Both the position numbers and the translations under genes were made by a program. From PNON01 sp963757065 (GTDB taxonomy: Bacteria > Chloroflexota > Anaerolineae > Anaerolineales > Anaerolineaceae), in NCBI GenBank assembly GCA_963757065.1, contig CAVWQC010000002.1, forward strand, positions 124,001 through 188,000: a stretch of 64,000 nucleotides of DNA. Direction: 5' to 3'. The notes beneath the pieces were generated by a model. The model saw only the letters and a program-made list of their open reading frames with translations. It did no database searches and was not told the DNA's origin. Shown here piece by piece: positions 28,914 to 38,677 of the stretch (the first letter of the stretch is position 1; each line of letters starts with the position of its first letter).

Positions 28914-30743
28914 ATGCAATCAACAACAGCAAATGTTACTTTAGCGCACCCTTCCAGCACTGGATGGAAAAGATGGATCACAACGACCAATCATAAAGAT
29001 ATCGGGTTGCTGTATATTATCACAGCAGGAATCTTTTTTCTGGTTGGCGGCACGGAAGCAATGCTGATAAGGTTTCAACTCAGCCAGCCAAATAACACTC
29101 TTCTCTCCCCCGAGTTATATAACCAGATATTTACCATGCATGGAACAACCATGATTTTCCTGATGGCAATGCCATTATTGGTTGGCTTTGGCAATTATAT
29201 GGTTCCTTTGATGATTGGCGCTCGTGATATGGCGTTCCCCCGGTTAAATGCTTTCAGTTACTGGTTGTTTCTAACGGGCGGATTACTAATGTACAGTGCA
29301 TTCCTATTGGGTGGTGCTGCCGATGCTGGTTGGTTCGCTTATGCCCCGCTTACGTCAAAAGAATTTTCTCCATCTCATGGGTTGGATTTTTGGGTATTGG
29401 GAATATTTCTAACTGGTGTTGGATCAACGGTTGGTTCGATTAATTTTATTGTAACCATTTTGAATATGCGTGCACCAGGAATGACGATGTTTAAAACACC
29501 GCTCTTCGCCTGGCAAATATTAGTTACCTCCTTCCTGATCATATTCGCCATGCCCAGTTTAACGGTGGATGCGATTCTTCTCTTCCTGCAGCGAAGTTTT
29601 AATGCTCCTTTTTTTACTGCCGCTCAGGGTGGTGACCCTTTACTCTGGCAGCATCTATTCTGGTTTTTTGGACACCCGGAAGTTTATATCCTCATTTTAC
29701 CGGCATTCGGTATGATCTCTGAAGTTGTCCCTGTCTTTTCGCGAAAACCCATCTTTGGATATGGCGCAATTGTTTTCTCCGGAATTGCCATTGGATTCCT
29801 TGGATTCACAGTATGGGCACACCACATGTTTACTGTCGGTATGAGTCCTGTCGCTGATGCAATTTTTTCTTTTGATAGCATGATCATTGCTGTCCCAACA
29901 AGCATAAAAATCTTCAACTGGATCGCAACAATGTGGGGCGGAAAACTGAACTTAAAAACCCCCATGCTGTTCATCATTGGATTCATCGCCATGTTCATTG
30001 TTGGCGGACTAAGCGGTATCTCCCTGGCCGTTGTGCCGATTGATTTTCAGGTCCAGGACACTTATTATGTGGTTGCCCATTTCCATTACGTTCTTTATGG
30101 TGGAACGATGCTGGCAATCTTCTCCGGAATTTATTATTGGTTCCCGAAGATTTCTGGTCGTATGTTAAGCGAAAAATTAGGGCAATGGAATTTTTGGACC
30201 ATGCTGCTTGGTTTCAACTTAACATTTTTCCCGATGCATATCCTTGGATTGCTTGGAATGCCGCGCCGGGTTTTTACATACGCAGGTGGTCAAGGGTGGG
30301 ATACACTAAACTTTTTAGCTACCATTGGTGCGATTGTCCTGGCCATCTCGACCTGGATCTTTATTGCAAATGTCGTCCACAGTCTATATAGAGGAAAAAT
30401 TGCCGGCAACGATCCATGGGATGCTCATACGCTGGAATGGACTACGACGTCTCCACCACCTGTGTATAATTTTGCAGCAATTCCAGTTGTCTCCAGCCGC
30501 AGGCCATTTTGGGACTTTAAATATTTCGCAGATAAAAATCCGGGAATGCAAATTGTAGATTCTGGTCAAGATGGGGAACCACAGCCGGTCATCCATTTGC
30601 CGGCAGGTTCGTACAATCCAATTATTATCAGTGTGGGCTTAATGGTAGCTTGTTATGGCTTGATCTACACTTACTGGCTATCGGGTTTGGGCATGGTCAT
30701 CGTATTCGCTGGTATCATCGGATGGTTTCGGGAACGTCGTTAA
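28914..30743 (+). CDS. ctaD: Cytochrome c oxidase subunit I
   Basis: About 609 residues, 12 or more membrane segments. The heme and copper ligands are visible: MHGTTMIFL (low-spin heme His), WFFGHPEVYILILP (CuB His, proton-channel Glu and cross-linked Tyr), WAHHMFTVG (two CuB His), and VVAHFHYVLYGG (high- and low-spin heme His). GHPEV assigns it to the A1 group. The start at 28914 is preferred because GAGG stands 9 bases upstream; an ATG at 28905 directly abuts that GAGG and could not use it. It reduces oxygen and pumps protons. 19 bp after ctaC. Confidence 0.95.
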   Translation: MQSTTANVTLAHPSSTGWKRWITTTNHKDIGLLYIITAGIFFLVGGTEAMLIRFQLSQPNNTLLSPELYNQIFTMHGTTMIFLMAMPLLVGFGNYMVPLMIGARDMAFPRLNAFSYWLFLTGGLLMYSAFLLGGAADAGWFAYAPLTSKEFSPSHGLDFWVLGIFLTGVGSTVGSINFIVTILNMRAPGMTMFKTPLFAWQILVTSFLIIFAMPSLTVDAILLFLQRSFNAPFFTAAQGGDPLLWQHLFWFFGHPEVYILILPAFGMISEVVPVFSRKPIFGYGAIVFSGIAIGFLGFTVWAHHMFTVGMSPVADAIFSFDSMIIAVPTSIKIFNWIATMWGGKLNLKTPMLFIIGFIAMFIVGGLSGISLAVVPIDFQVQDTYYVVAHFHYVLYGGTMLAIFSGIYYWFPKISGRMLSEKLGQWNFWTMLLGFNLTFFPMHILGLLGMPRRVFTYAGGQGWDTLNFLATIGAIVLAISTWIFIANVVHSLYRGKIAGNDPWDAHTLEWTTTSPPPVYNFAAIPVVSSRRPFWDFKYFADKNPGMQIVDSGQDGEPQPVIHLPAGSYNPIIISVGLMVACYGLIYTYWLSGLGMVIVFAGIIGWFRERR

Positions 30744-30760
30744 ATTGGTAAAGGATAGAT

Positions 30761-31354
30761 ATGAGTGATTCCCTTTCTGAACATTCACAAGAGGCTCCTC
30801 CTTCCCTGGGTGTTGAAAACCAAAAACTGGGGATTTGGGCGTTGCTGGGATCTGAAACTATTTTCTTTTCTGCACTGATCGTTACTTATATAGTATTGCG
30901 CGGACGTAGTATCATAGGTCCTCTCCCAAAAGAAATTCTAAATATCCCACTGACAGCGGCGAATACATTCATCCTTATTTGCAGCAGCTTAACAATGGTG
31001 ACTGCTCTGGCAGCGATCCAGAATGGTGACATTCGCAAATTACGACTCTGGTTAAGTGCCACAATTCTTCTAGGACTGACGTTTCTTGCCGGTCAAACAG
31101 TTGAATTCATTCTTTTGGCTAAAGAGGGTCTCTCTTTGAGTGTAAATTTATTCGGAGCATCTTTCTTCACCTTAACCGGGTTTCATGGAGCTCATGTTCT
31201 TGCTGGCATCATCTGGATGGCATTTGTTCTCGCGCGTGCCATTCGCGGTGGTATCACCCAACAAAATCACATCTCTGTCGAATTAGCCGGCTTATACTGG
31301 CATTTTGTTGACCTTGCCTGGATTATTATCTTTACGGTTGTATATTTGATTTAG
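30761..31354 (+). CDS. ctaE: Cytochrome c oxidase subunit III
   Basis: 197 residues with five hydrophobic segments. LGIWALLGSETIFFSALIVTY, FTLTGFHGAHVLAGIIWM and the final GLYWHFVDLAWIIIFTVVYL match short bacterial subunit III. It stabilises subunit I and its proton uptake. AAAGGATAG before ATG 30761, 17 bp after ctaD. Confidence 0.93.
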   Translation: MSDSLSEHSQEAPPSLGVENQKLGIWALLGSETIFFSALIVTYIVLRGRSIIGPLPKEILNIPLTAANTFILICSSLTMVTALAAIQNGDIRKLRLWLSATILLGLTFLAGQTVEFILLAKEGLSLSVNLFGASFFTLTGFHGAHVLAGIIWMAFVLARAIRGGITQQNHISVELAGLYWHFVDLAWIIIFTVVYLI

Positions 31355-31428
31355 ACAAAACATGGTTTTCTCTTGATTGTTGTTGTATGATGAGTTATCA
31401 ATTTATCGGTTCAATCTTAGAGGTATGA

Positions 31429-31710
31429 ATGACGACATCAGAATTACAACAGCACAAGAAGGTCAATTATTTAGGTGTTTTCTGGCTTCTTGCAGGATTA
31501 ACAGGAATTGAGATAGCCGTGACTTACTTGCCAATTCCGCAAGTTCCAGTTTTGGTTTCACTCGCTCTGCTTAAAGCTAGTCTGGTAGCCATGTATTATA
31601 TGCATTTGAAAATCGATCAGAAAATTTTCAGAATGATTTTTCTGTCAGGTTTATTTATGGGTGTCATCCTGATTATTTCCTTTATGTTATTGTTTGCACC
31701 AATACGTTAA
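31429..31710 (+). CDS. ctaF: Cytochrome c oxidase subunit IV (prokaryotic type)
   Basis: 93 residues with three membrane segments. The middle LLKASLVAMYYMHLKID is the signature of the small prokaryotic subunit IV (COX4_pro). It has no cofactor and probably helps assembly. GAGGT precedes ATG 31429. Lies in the normal cta order between subunit III and CtaG. Confidence 0.85.
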   Translation: MTTSELQQHKKVNYLGVFWLLAGLTGIEIAVTYLPIPQVPVLVSLALLKASLVAMYYMHLKIDQKIFRMIFLSGLFMGVILIISFMLLFAPIR

Positions 31711-31779
31711 TACCCCTGGCTGAAACTCACGATCTTAGTCAGCCTGGATAAGATAATTACGCGGGAGGGAATTTAATAA

Positions 31780-32581
31780 ATGGCGGGGTGGGATAGTTCA
31801 TTCTGGTTGACTGCCTGGAGTTGGGAACCGGTCACAATAATTGGGATAGCTATAATATTAGTTGGTTATTTCCTGATCTCTTTTCCCTTCAGAAAACAAT
31901 TTTCTAATTCCGATTTACCAAAAACCACCCAGGTCATTATGGTTTTCCCTGGGCATTTTAGCTGCCATATTAGCTCTCATATCCCCTATCAATATTGCCA
32001 GCAAAGATTATCTTTTCAGTGCCCACATGGTCCAGCATATCCTGATTACCCTGGTGATGGCGCCTTTAATTCTGGCCGGTACACCTGGCTGGCTAATTTC
32101 TGATGTGATGAAGCGTAATTGGATCAATCGGATTACAAAATTCATCACACATCCAATCCCTGCATTTTTCCTATACTTTCTATCCCTATCCTTTTGGCAC
32201 TTACCATCAGTTCATACATCCATGATGGGAAATGATGCTATGCATATAGCCCAAACATTGAGTTTTATTTTGACCGGATTATTGTTCTGGTGGCCTATCA
32301 AAGTAGCTGTTCCTGAACTACCCAGATTATCCGATCCCCTTAAGATGCTGTATTTGTTTCTGGCTGTCATCCCTTGTACCGTTTTAGGGGTCGTGATCAT
32401 TTTTGCACCGACAGTTATGAATGCAAGCTACTCCATGGCCAGCATGATTTCACCGCTTGATCCAATGGCTGATCAACAGATAGCCGGTATCCTCATGGCA
32501 GTGCCGAGTATGTTTATCCTGCTCGGAACGATGTTATCGGTCTTTTATAGATGGTACAAACGCGAAGGTTCCTCAAGGTAA
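31780..32581 (+). CDS. ctaG: Cytochrome c oxidase assembly factor CtaG (one frame break)
   Basis: 266 residues once one base near 31940 is removed. The N-terminal WLTAWSWEPVTIIGIAIIL leads into FSLGILAAILALISPINIAS and AHMVQHILITLVMAPLILAGTPGWL, the core CtaG_Bsu (caa3_CtaG) motif. Later FLYFLSLSFWHLP, MHIAQTLSFILTGLLFWWP and DQQIAGILMAVPSM complete the seven-segment membrane protein. It is needed for CuB/caa3 assembly in Bacillus. Last gene of the cta operon. GGGAGG lies upstream of ATG 31780. Confidence 0.88.
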
Positions 32582-32653
32582 ACTTGTACTAAAATTATTA
32601 AAGGGGAATAGAGAGTCTATATCTGATTTACTATCCTACACTCTTATTCAGAC

Positions 32654-32682
32654 TTGCCTTATCCAATTAACACATGTATAAT
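32654..32682 (+). promoter_or_regulatory. Promoter of the L,D-transpeptidase gene, probably leaderless
   Basis: -35 TTGCCT (32654-32659), 17-bp spacer, extended -10 TGTATAAT with TATAAT at 32677-32682. Only 7 bases separate the -10 from ATG 32690, so transcription should begin at or next to the start codon. Confidence 0.6.
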
Positions 32683-32689
32683 CCCGCCT

Positions 32690-33733
32690 ATGAGCGCTTT
32701 ATCTCGACGTGATTTCCTTAAATTATCCTCTCTCAGTCTGGGAGCTATGGCATTGCGCCCATTGGTAAAAGATTATTCACTACTGAATGGTGTGGAAGTG
32801 GGACGAATTGCGTATGACCAGTTGAGCATCTATGCTGCTCCAGACGATAAAAGTAAAATAATCAGCCAGCACTTTCGGGATGAGCTAATAAATATATACG
32901 AAGATATCGTCTCTGATAAAGGCCCCGGGTATAACCCAGTATGGCATCGCGTATGGCGTGGATATATGCATAGCGCCCGCATTCAAAAAGTAAAAACACG
33001 TTTGAATGAACCACTATCAACTGTTCCTGAAACAGGTATTCTTACTGAAGTCAGCGTCCCTTATACCCAGGCTTTCCGGTACACCAAAACCTATGGATGG
33101 CAGCCAATTTACAGGCTGTATTATAGTTCTCTCCACTGGATCATCGGGATTGATGAAGGACCGGACGGTCAACCCTGGTATCGTATTCGGGACGAGTTGC
33201 TTGCAGCCAGGCATGAAAATTATCATGTCCCCGCAATTCATATGCGCCACATTCTGCCTGAAGAATACTCTCCTCTTTCCCCGGATGTTCCTGCTGAGAA
33301 TAAGCGCATTGAAGTTGATCTCGGAACTCAGACTCTGACTGCCTATGAAGGCACAACAGTGGTGTTGAAAACACTCATCTCCTCCGGGATTCCATCCTTA
33401 AATATCGGAAAAAAGGGAAGTGATACAGATACTTCCCGTGGGGATTTCAATGTTTTCCGTAAAACACCCTCCAAACATATGGGTGGTGGATTTTTTACTG
33501 ATGACCTGGATGCTTATATCTTACCAGGGGTTCCCTGGGTTTCATTCTTCACAGAAAAGGGTGTAGCTTTCCACGGTACCTGGTGGCATAATAATTTTGG
33601 CATGACAATGTCGCACGGGTGTGTAAATATGCGAACTGAAGAAGCGAAATGGATATTTCGTTGGACGACTCCAGTCAGCCCACCAAATACTGTTGAAACA
33701 AATGGTCGGGGAACGCAGGTGCACGTATTTTAA
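32690..33733 (+). CDS. L,D-transpeptidase (YkuD domain) with Tat-type signal
   Basis: 347 residues. SRRDFLKLSSLSLGAMAL is a Tat-like twin-arginine signal. Residues about 40-200 include SH3-like regions (YDQLSIYAAPDD, VWRGYMHSARIQ). The YkuD catalytic domain (about 205-347) starts at KRIEVDLGTQTLTAYEG and ends with FHGTWWHNNFG and MSHGCVNMRTEEA, containing the nucleophile Cys in HGCVNM. It forms 3-3 cross-links or attaches proteins in peptidoglycan, outside the membrane. ATG 32690 is chosen over an in-frame upstream ATG because the latter would overlap the promoter. Convergent with hemW, with stops overlapping by 4 bp. Confidence 0.85.
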   Translation: MSALSRRDFLKLSSLSLGAMALRPLVKDYSLLNGVEVGRIAYDQLSIYAAPDDKSKIISQHFRDELINIYEDIVSDKGPGYNPVWHRVWRGYMHSARIQKVKTRLNEPLSTVPETGILTEVSVPYTQAFRYTKTYGWQPIYRLYYSSLHWIIGIDEGPDGQPWYRIRDELLAARHENYHVPAIHMRHILPEEYSPLSPDVPAENKRIEVDLGTQTLTAYEGTTVVLKTLISSGIPSLNIGKKGSDTDTSRGDFNVFRKTPSKHMGGGFFTDDLDAYILPGVPWVSFFTEKGVAFHGTWWHNNFGMTMSHGCVNMRTEEAKWIFRWTTPVSPPNTVETNGRGTQVHVF

Positions 33734-34915
33734 TCGTTGCCAACAAATTCCATAAATACTTGATTTCCTAATAAAATTCCTCGTTTAGTAAGAACCAAGG
33801 TGGAACCATCTCCATTTTTCCATTGGAGTAGGTCTTTTTCTATTAACTCAGAAATTTGTTTGCCAAAGATTTCTGTCATCTCGGATTCCAAATTTTGATT
33901 TGAAACCTGCTGACGATACTCCCTCATCTATCAACCGCAATCGCAACATCATCTCATCCTGCATACGTTCCAAAGGGCTGGTTTCTTTGCTTACATTTCT
34001 GGCAGCCCCGGCCGTAGAGCTATTCTTAAGTAAAGTAATAAATTGAGGTATATTGCCAATGTTGGCTACGCGCATATTGTGAATATATCCATGCGCGCCA
34101 GCCCCGAAACCATAATATTCCTCGTTTCTCCAATACTGAATGTTGTGCTGGCACCGATAATCCTCCCCATCAGACCTCACTTTCGCCCAATTGGAAATTT
34201 CGTAATGCCGGTAACCTGCAGTAGCCAGTTCCTCCATCGCTATTTCAAACATATCTGCTGACGAATCTTCATCTAATGGAATGATTTCTCCTGCCTTCAC
34301 TCTCACAGCAAGTGGAGTCCCTTCTTCGATTGTCAGGCAATATAATGATAAGTGTTCAGGCTCCAGATCCATTGCCTGATGTAGTGTCTCTTTCCAATCG
34401 GCATGAGACTGCCCGGGCAGACCATAGATCAGATCCAAATTCAAATTCGTGAAACCACTGGCTCGAATACCCTGGATGGCAGCTATCGTTTCTCGATTGT
34501 CATGGATCCTACCGAGAAGTTGTAGTTCCTTTGGCTGGAAAGACTGAACTCCCAGGCTGATTCGATTGAAACCCAGATGCCTGTAATCTGACAGATCTTT
34601 AGCCTGTATGGTTCCCGGATTGGCTTCCAGGCTCATTTCCAGGTCATCATCGAGGTCGAACTTATCCCGGACAACCTTCAACAATTGACCATAAAACTCT
34701 GCCAGGACTATTGAGGGTGTTCCACCCCCAAAAAATATTGTATGTATCTTTGGCTTTCCTAATTCATCGCCCACTGCCAGTTCTACTTCTTTTCCCATTG
34801 CCTGGAAATACGACGGGATCCATTTTTCCATTCCGGAATAGGTAGTAAAATCGCAATATGTACATCGCTTGATACAGAATGGGATATGAAAATAGATGCT
34901 TTTTCTGCTATCCAT
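33730..34915 (-). CDS. hemW: HemW-like radical SAM protein (one frame break)
   Basis: 394 residues after removing one base near 33890. IYFHIPFCIKRCTYCDF holds the 4Fe-4S cysteines (CxxxCxxC). FFGGGTPS, SLEANPGT, RISLGVQSF, NLDLIYGLPGQ and GAGAHGY are HemW motifs. The C-terminal HemN-type domain has EEGVS-like DEGVSSAGF and ends LTKRGILLGNQVFMEFV. HemW is a heme chaperone that inserts heme into respiratory proteins; older annotation calls it coproporphyrinogen oxidase. Placement near cytochrome oxidase genes fits. Its start is 6 bases from a -10-like TAAGAT, so it may be leaderless. Confidence 0.85.
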
Positions 34916-34921
34916 GCTGGA

Positions 34922-34930
34922 ATCTTATCA
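34922..34930 (-). promoter_or_regulatory. Extended -10 of hemW, possibly leaderless
   Basis: On the minus strand TGATAAGAT (-10 TAAGAT at 34922-34927) stands 6 bases before the hemW ATG at 34915. No convincing -35 and no Shine-Dalgarno site. Confidence 0.4.
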
Positions 34931-34963
34931 CGGTTTACCCAAGCGAAAGTGGAAAATAAATAC

Positions 34964-34972
34964 TGGTATAAT
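34964..34972 (+). promoter_or_regulatory. Extended -10 promoter of the LysM protein gene
   Basis: TGGTATAAT with TATAAT at 34967-34972, about 30 bases before ATG 35002. -35 is not convincing, as expected for extended -10 promoters. Confidence 0.45.
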
Positions 34973-35001
34973 AACAAAACTTAAATTATGAGAAAAACAC
35001 T

Positions 35002-36150
35002 ATGACACCAGACAAACTGAATAGCTCAACAAAAATATGTCCGACCTGTGGTACCCGGGTCAGCGAAAAAGCTGCCAAATGCGTAGTTTGTGGAACAGAC
35101 TTAGGTGGATCATCTTCCAAGGTAACCCCAAAACCTGTTCAAGGCAGTCGGATGCCTGAATTAACACTCAGCCTGCCGCTTGCATTGGGGTTGTTGGCTT
35201 TATTTGTTACGATAGGTGCAGCCGCGGTATATTTTACATTGTCTTCAAGTGGACGCGTACTCGAACCTACTCCTATTCCATCCCCAACAACTACCGCCAC
35301 TCTCACTTTGACGCCGACATCCACTGAAACGCCTACCCCGCAGCCAACCTTTACCCCGATCCCCCCAATTGAATACACGATTGCATCCAACGATAGCTGC
35401 TTAAGCATTGCCTTGGCATTTGATGTTTCGTTCCAGAGCATCATTCTTCTCAACAATTTGCCGGCTGCTTGTAATAACCTGGTAATCGGGCAAAAAATAC
35501 TAGTCCCCCGACCTACTCCTACACCCACAGCAGCACCCTCTTCAACCCTGAGCGCTGGTGATGCTACAGAAGCTGCATGTGAGAAATACGTCTATACAGT
35601 TACTGCCACCGATACCCTTTTCGGCATTTCTTTGAATTTCAATGTCCCGATGGATGCAATCAAGGAATATAACGGCCTACCTGGTGATTTCGTCTATGAA
35701 GGTCAAATCCTCAACATTCCGACCTGTAAGCGAAACCCGACCCCTGGCCCATCACCCACTGCAACAACTCCGCCTCCCTACCAACCTCCCAACCTGCTTT
35801 TACCACCCGATGGGGCATCCTTTACCCTGGCAAACGATACATTCACCTTGCAATGGGCTGCAATCGGCGAACTCCGTGGTAATGAATTTTACGGGGTGAC
35901 TGTGGTCGATCTTACTGATCCAAACCAGAGACGGTTAACAGACTATGTGACAGACACTAAATTTATAGTTCCATCGACATTCAGGCCAAATGATACTATT
36001 CCGCATGTGATGAAATGGTGGGTAGTCGTAGTAAGGCAGACCACTACAGATGCGGAAGGAAAAGCAGTCTACGAATCAGCTGGCTTGCCCAGTGAACAGC
36101 GTGCTTTCTCATGGATAGGTTCTGCAATCAGTACAACACCTCAACCATAA
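35002..36150 (+). CDS. Zinc-ribbon, membrane and double-LysM protein
   Basis: 382 residues. Residues 12-32 form a zinc ribbon (CPTCGTRV, CVVCGTDL). A single membrane segment follows at about 53-77 (LSLPLALGLLALFVTIGAAAVYF). Outside comes a Pro/Thr linker, LysM 1 (YTIASNDSCLSIALAFDVS...LVIGQKILVP), a second linker, LysM 2 (YTVTATDTLFGISLNFNVP...EGQILNIP) and a C-terminal beta domain of about 120 residues. LysM binds peptidoglycan or chitin-type glycans. The cytoplasmic ribbon tied to wall-binding repeats suggests a sensor or envelope anchor; this is inference. Common architecture in Anaerolineae as far as I know. Confidence 0.85.
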   Translation: MTPDKLNSSTKICPTCGTRVSEKAAKCVVCGTDLGGSSSKVTPKPVQGSRMPELTLSLPLALGLLALFVTIGAAAVYFTLSSSGRVLEPTPIPSPTTTATLTLTPTSTETPTPQPTFTPIPPIEYTIASNDSCLSIALAFDVSFQSIILLNNLPAACNNLVIGQKILVPRPTPTPTAAPSSTLSAGDATEAACEKYVYTVTATDTLFGISLNFNVPMDAIKEYNGLPGDFVYEGQILNIPTCKRNPTPGPSPTATTPPPYQPPNLLLPPDGASFTLANDTFTLQWAAIGELRGNEFYGVTVVDLTDPNQRRLTDYVTDTKFIVPSTFRPNDTIPHVMKWWVVVVRQTTTDAEGKAVYESAGLPSEQRAFSWIGSAISTTPQP

Positions 36151-36161
36151 CTTTTTTGATC

Positions 36162-36202
36162 AAAAAAACAGGTGATGGAAATCTCCATCACCTGTTTTTT
36201 TT
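36162..36202. terminator. Bidirectional intrinsic terminator
   Basis: Stem ACAGGTGATGGA (36168-36179) pairs with TCCATCACCTGT (36184-36195) across a 4-base loop. It has an A run on the left and a T run on the right, so it serves both the LysM gene (+) and trxB (-), which converge here. Confidence 0.92.
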
Positions 36203-36226
36203 ATTCCATCAATAAATTTCTTCTGG

Positions 36227-37195
36227 TTAATCTGCTTCTTCCAGGTATTTTGCCGCTTGGATGGCAGCTGCAGCCCCCATTCCAGCAGAAGTGATTACCT
36301 GACGGTAAACCGGATCTGCTGCTTCACCTGCTGCAAATACACCGGGAACATTCGTCTGCATTTTCATATCGGTAATTATGTAACCACCCGGTGAAAGTTC
36401 CAACTGTCCCGCAAATAGTTGCGTATTCGGAACATGTCCTATAAAGATGAATATTCCATCTGCATCCAGATCAGATTCTTTACCTGTCTTAACATTCATT
36501 AATTGAACAGATTGCATTCCATCTTTGCCTTTAATGGCTTTGACGACGCTGTTCCAGACAAAAGAGATCTTCGGGTTTTCTTTTGCCCGTTTCTGCAAAA
36601 TCGCACCTGCACGTAATTCTTCCCTTCTATGCACAATGGTCACTGATGATGCATATCTGGTTAGAAAAATTGCTTCTTCAATGGCACTATCTCCGCCCCC
36701 AACAACAATCACCTTTTTTTCCCGAAAGAAATAACCATCGCAGGTTGCGCAATAAGATACACCTTTTCCAACAAACTCAGTTTCACCTGGAACATTTAAG
36801 TGTACAGGTGAAGCACCTGTTGTAATGATGAGGCTCTTCGCAAGGATCTTTTTGGAATACGTATTGACTGTGAACGGTTTGGTGGAGAGGTCAACCGATG
36901 TCGCAGTGTCGAAATCCACCCTGGCGCCAAAATGCTCAGCTTGTTTTTGGAACAGATCTCCCAATTGCGATCCACCAACTCCATCCGGGAATCCCGGATA
37001 ATTTTCGATGATATTTGTTAACGCTGCCTGGCCGCCAAGTTCCAGACCAGAAAGCACCAGCGGTGATAATTCTGCCCTGGCTGCATACAATGCAGCAGAT
37101 AATCCAGCAGGACCAGATCCAAGGATGATAACATTCTCGACTTTTTCTTCTGTCTCTTCTTTTATTTTCTTTTTTGTTGATAATTTTAATTCCAT
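36227..37195 (-). CDS. trxB: Thioredoxin reductase
   Basis: 322 residues. FAD-binding IILGSGPAGLSAALYAARA, the redox-active CATCDG (about 152-157), NADPH-binding VVGGGDSAIEEA, HRREELRA, and C-terminal GVFAAGEAAD are present. It passes electrons from NADPH to thioredoxin in the cytoplasm. A charged N-terminal extension of about 20 residues (KLSTKKKIKEETEEK) precedes the FAD motif. GAGGG upstream fits the start at 37195. The usual D in AAGD is E (AAGEAAD), a minor variant. Confidence 0.93.
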   Translation of the reverse strand: MELKLSTKKKIKEETEEKVENVIILGSGPAGLSAALYAARAELSPLVLSGLELGGQAALTNIIENYPGFPDGVGGSQLGDLFQKQAEHFGARVDFDTATSVDLSTKPFTVNTYSKKILAKSLIITTGASPVHLNVPGETEFVGKGVSYCATCDGYFFREKKVIVVGGGDSAIEEAIFLTRYASSVTIVHRREELRAGAILQKRAKENPKISFVWNSVVKAIKGKDGMQSVQLMNVKTGKESDLDADGIFIFIGHVPNTQLFAGQLELSPGGYIITDMKMQTNVPGVFAAGEAADPVYRQVITSAGMGAAAAIQAAKYLEEAD

Positions 37196-37253
37196 GGTCC
37201 CTCAATATAAGATATTGGATGATAAATTCATTATAAAGTTTCAAAGATTCTAT

Positions 37254-38600
37254 TTATTTCACTTCGCGGTCTGCAATCTCCAGCGCCTCGTCGATAATGG
37301 CATATCCATCAGCTAATTCTTCTTTTGAAATTACCAGAGGTGGAATAATCAGAAGTGTATGCCAGTGAGTGTATACAAATAATCCTTTTTCCAACAGTCG
37401 TTTTTTAAACGTAACCATCACCGGTGAGGACTCATTAAAAGGTGATAGCGGTTCTTTCGTTTTTCGATTCTTGACCAATTCAATGATCCCGAATAAGCCA
37501 ATATTACGAGCATCTCCAATGGATGGATGACGGTCCAACAATTCAGCATTCAGGTCTTGTACTACTTCTCCCATTTTCCGTGAATTTTCAATGAGGTGGT
37601 CATCACTCAGAACCTGTATATTCGCAATCGCAGCAGCCAATGATATTGGATGCCCGTTGTAAGTCAAACCGCCTTCGTAAACGACATCATCAAAGTGGTG
37701 TGCGATCTCAGGTTTCATCGCCACAGCACCCAAAGGGGCATAGCCTGAAGTCAATCCCTTGGCCATCGTCATCAGGTCCGGAACCACCTTCCAATGATCC
37801 ACAGCAAACCAGGTGCCTGTCCGTCCAAAGCCGCTCATTACTTCATCCGCGATCAATAAAATTCCATATTTATCGCATATCGTCCGCACACCTTGCAAAT
37901 AGCCATCCGGTGGGATGATGATCCCGTTTGTACCGGTCACGGGTTCCAACATGACTGCAGCGATCGTTTCCGGACGTTCATATGTGATGATCTCTTCCAG
38001 ATGCGCCAGATAATCTGCGCAGAAATCCGCGTCAGAAACATCCGGGTTATTCCGATGGAAAGTGGAACGGTAGCGGTATGGATCGAGGAAGTGCACCACG
38101 CCAGATGCAACTCCCGGTTCCCAGGCTGCCCGGCGGGGATCGCCTGTGGCCGCAAGCGCACCCAGGCTGGCACCGTGATACGATCGATACCGTGAGAGTA
38201 TCTTATGCCTGCCGGTATATGCCCGGGCGAGTTTGATGGCATTTTCGTTCGCATCAGCACCACCAAGCGTATAGAGGAAGTGGTCCAGATTACCGGGAGT
38301 GATTTCTGCAAGAAGCTTACCCAGCATCGCTCGCGGTTTGGTAGCCATTCCCGGACCTGCATATGGCAGTTCCTGCGCCTGGTCAACAATCGCCTGGATC
38401 ACCTTTTGGTTTCCATGCCCTATATTCACACACATCGTCATCGAATTGAAATCCAGGTATTTTTTTCCGTTTATGTCCCAAAAATAAACGCCTTGAGCTT
38501 TTTTTACTGGTATGGGATTTACATGGTTTTGTGCAGACCATGTCCAAAAATTATGCTTAAGTGACAAGGGTAGAATATCCGAATCTGGTAGGTCGATCAT
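37254..38600 (-). CDS. Class III pyridoxal-phosphate aminotransferase
   Basis: 448 residues of fold-type I class III. Motifs: DINGKKYLDFNS, INIGHG-like VNIGHGNQKV, YTLGGADANENAIKLAR, SYHGASLGAL, AVMLEPVTGTNG, LIADEVMSGFGRTGTWFA (Asp to PLP nitrogen) and MAKGLTSGYAPLGAV with the PLP lysine (about 278). Resembles omega-amino acid:pyruvate or taurine:pyruvate transaminases; the donor cannot be fixed from sequence alone. GAGG precedes the start. Divergent from the lipoprotein gene at 38678 across a 77-bp AT-rich spacer with TATAAT-like boxes on both strands. Confidence 0.85.
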   Translation of the reverse strand: MIDLPDSDILPLSLKHNFWTWSAQNHVNPIPVKKAQGVYFWDINGKKYLDFNSMTMCVNIGHGNQKVIQAIVDQAQELPYAGPGMATKPRAMLGKLLAEITPGNLDHFLYTLGGADANENAIKLARAYTGRHKILSRYRSYHGASLGALAATGDPRRAAWEPGVASGVVHFLDPYRYRSTFHRNNPDVSDADFCADYLAHLEEIITYERPETIAAVMLEPVTGTNGIIIPPDGYLQGVRTICDKYGILLIADEVMSGFGRTGTWFAVDHWKVVPDLMTMAKGLTSGYAPLGAVAMKPEIAHHFDDVVYEGGLTYNGHPISLAAAIANIQVLSDDHLIENSRKMGEVVQDLNAELLDRHPSIGDARNIGLFGIIELVKNRKTKEPLSPFNESSPVMVTFKKRLLEKGLFVYTHWHTLLIIPPLVISKEELADGYAIIDEALEIADREVK

Positions 38601-38677
38601 AGAACCTCTGTTTCCGCTTGAAAGTATGGTTTCTATATACTATTATAAAGGATGCTTGAGTTAGAAGAGGAGGATTA

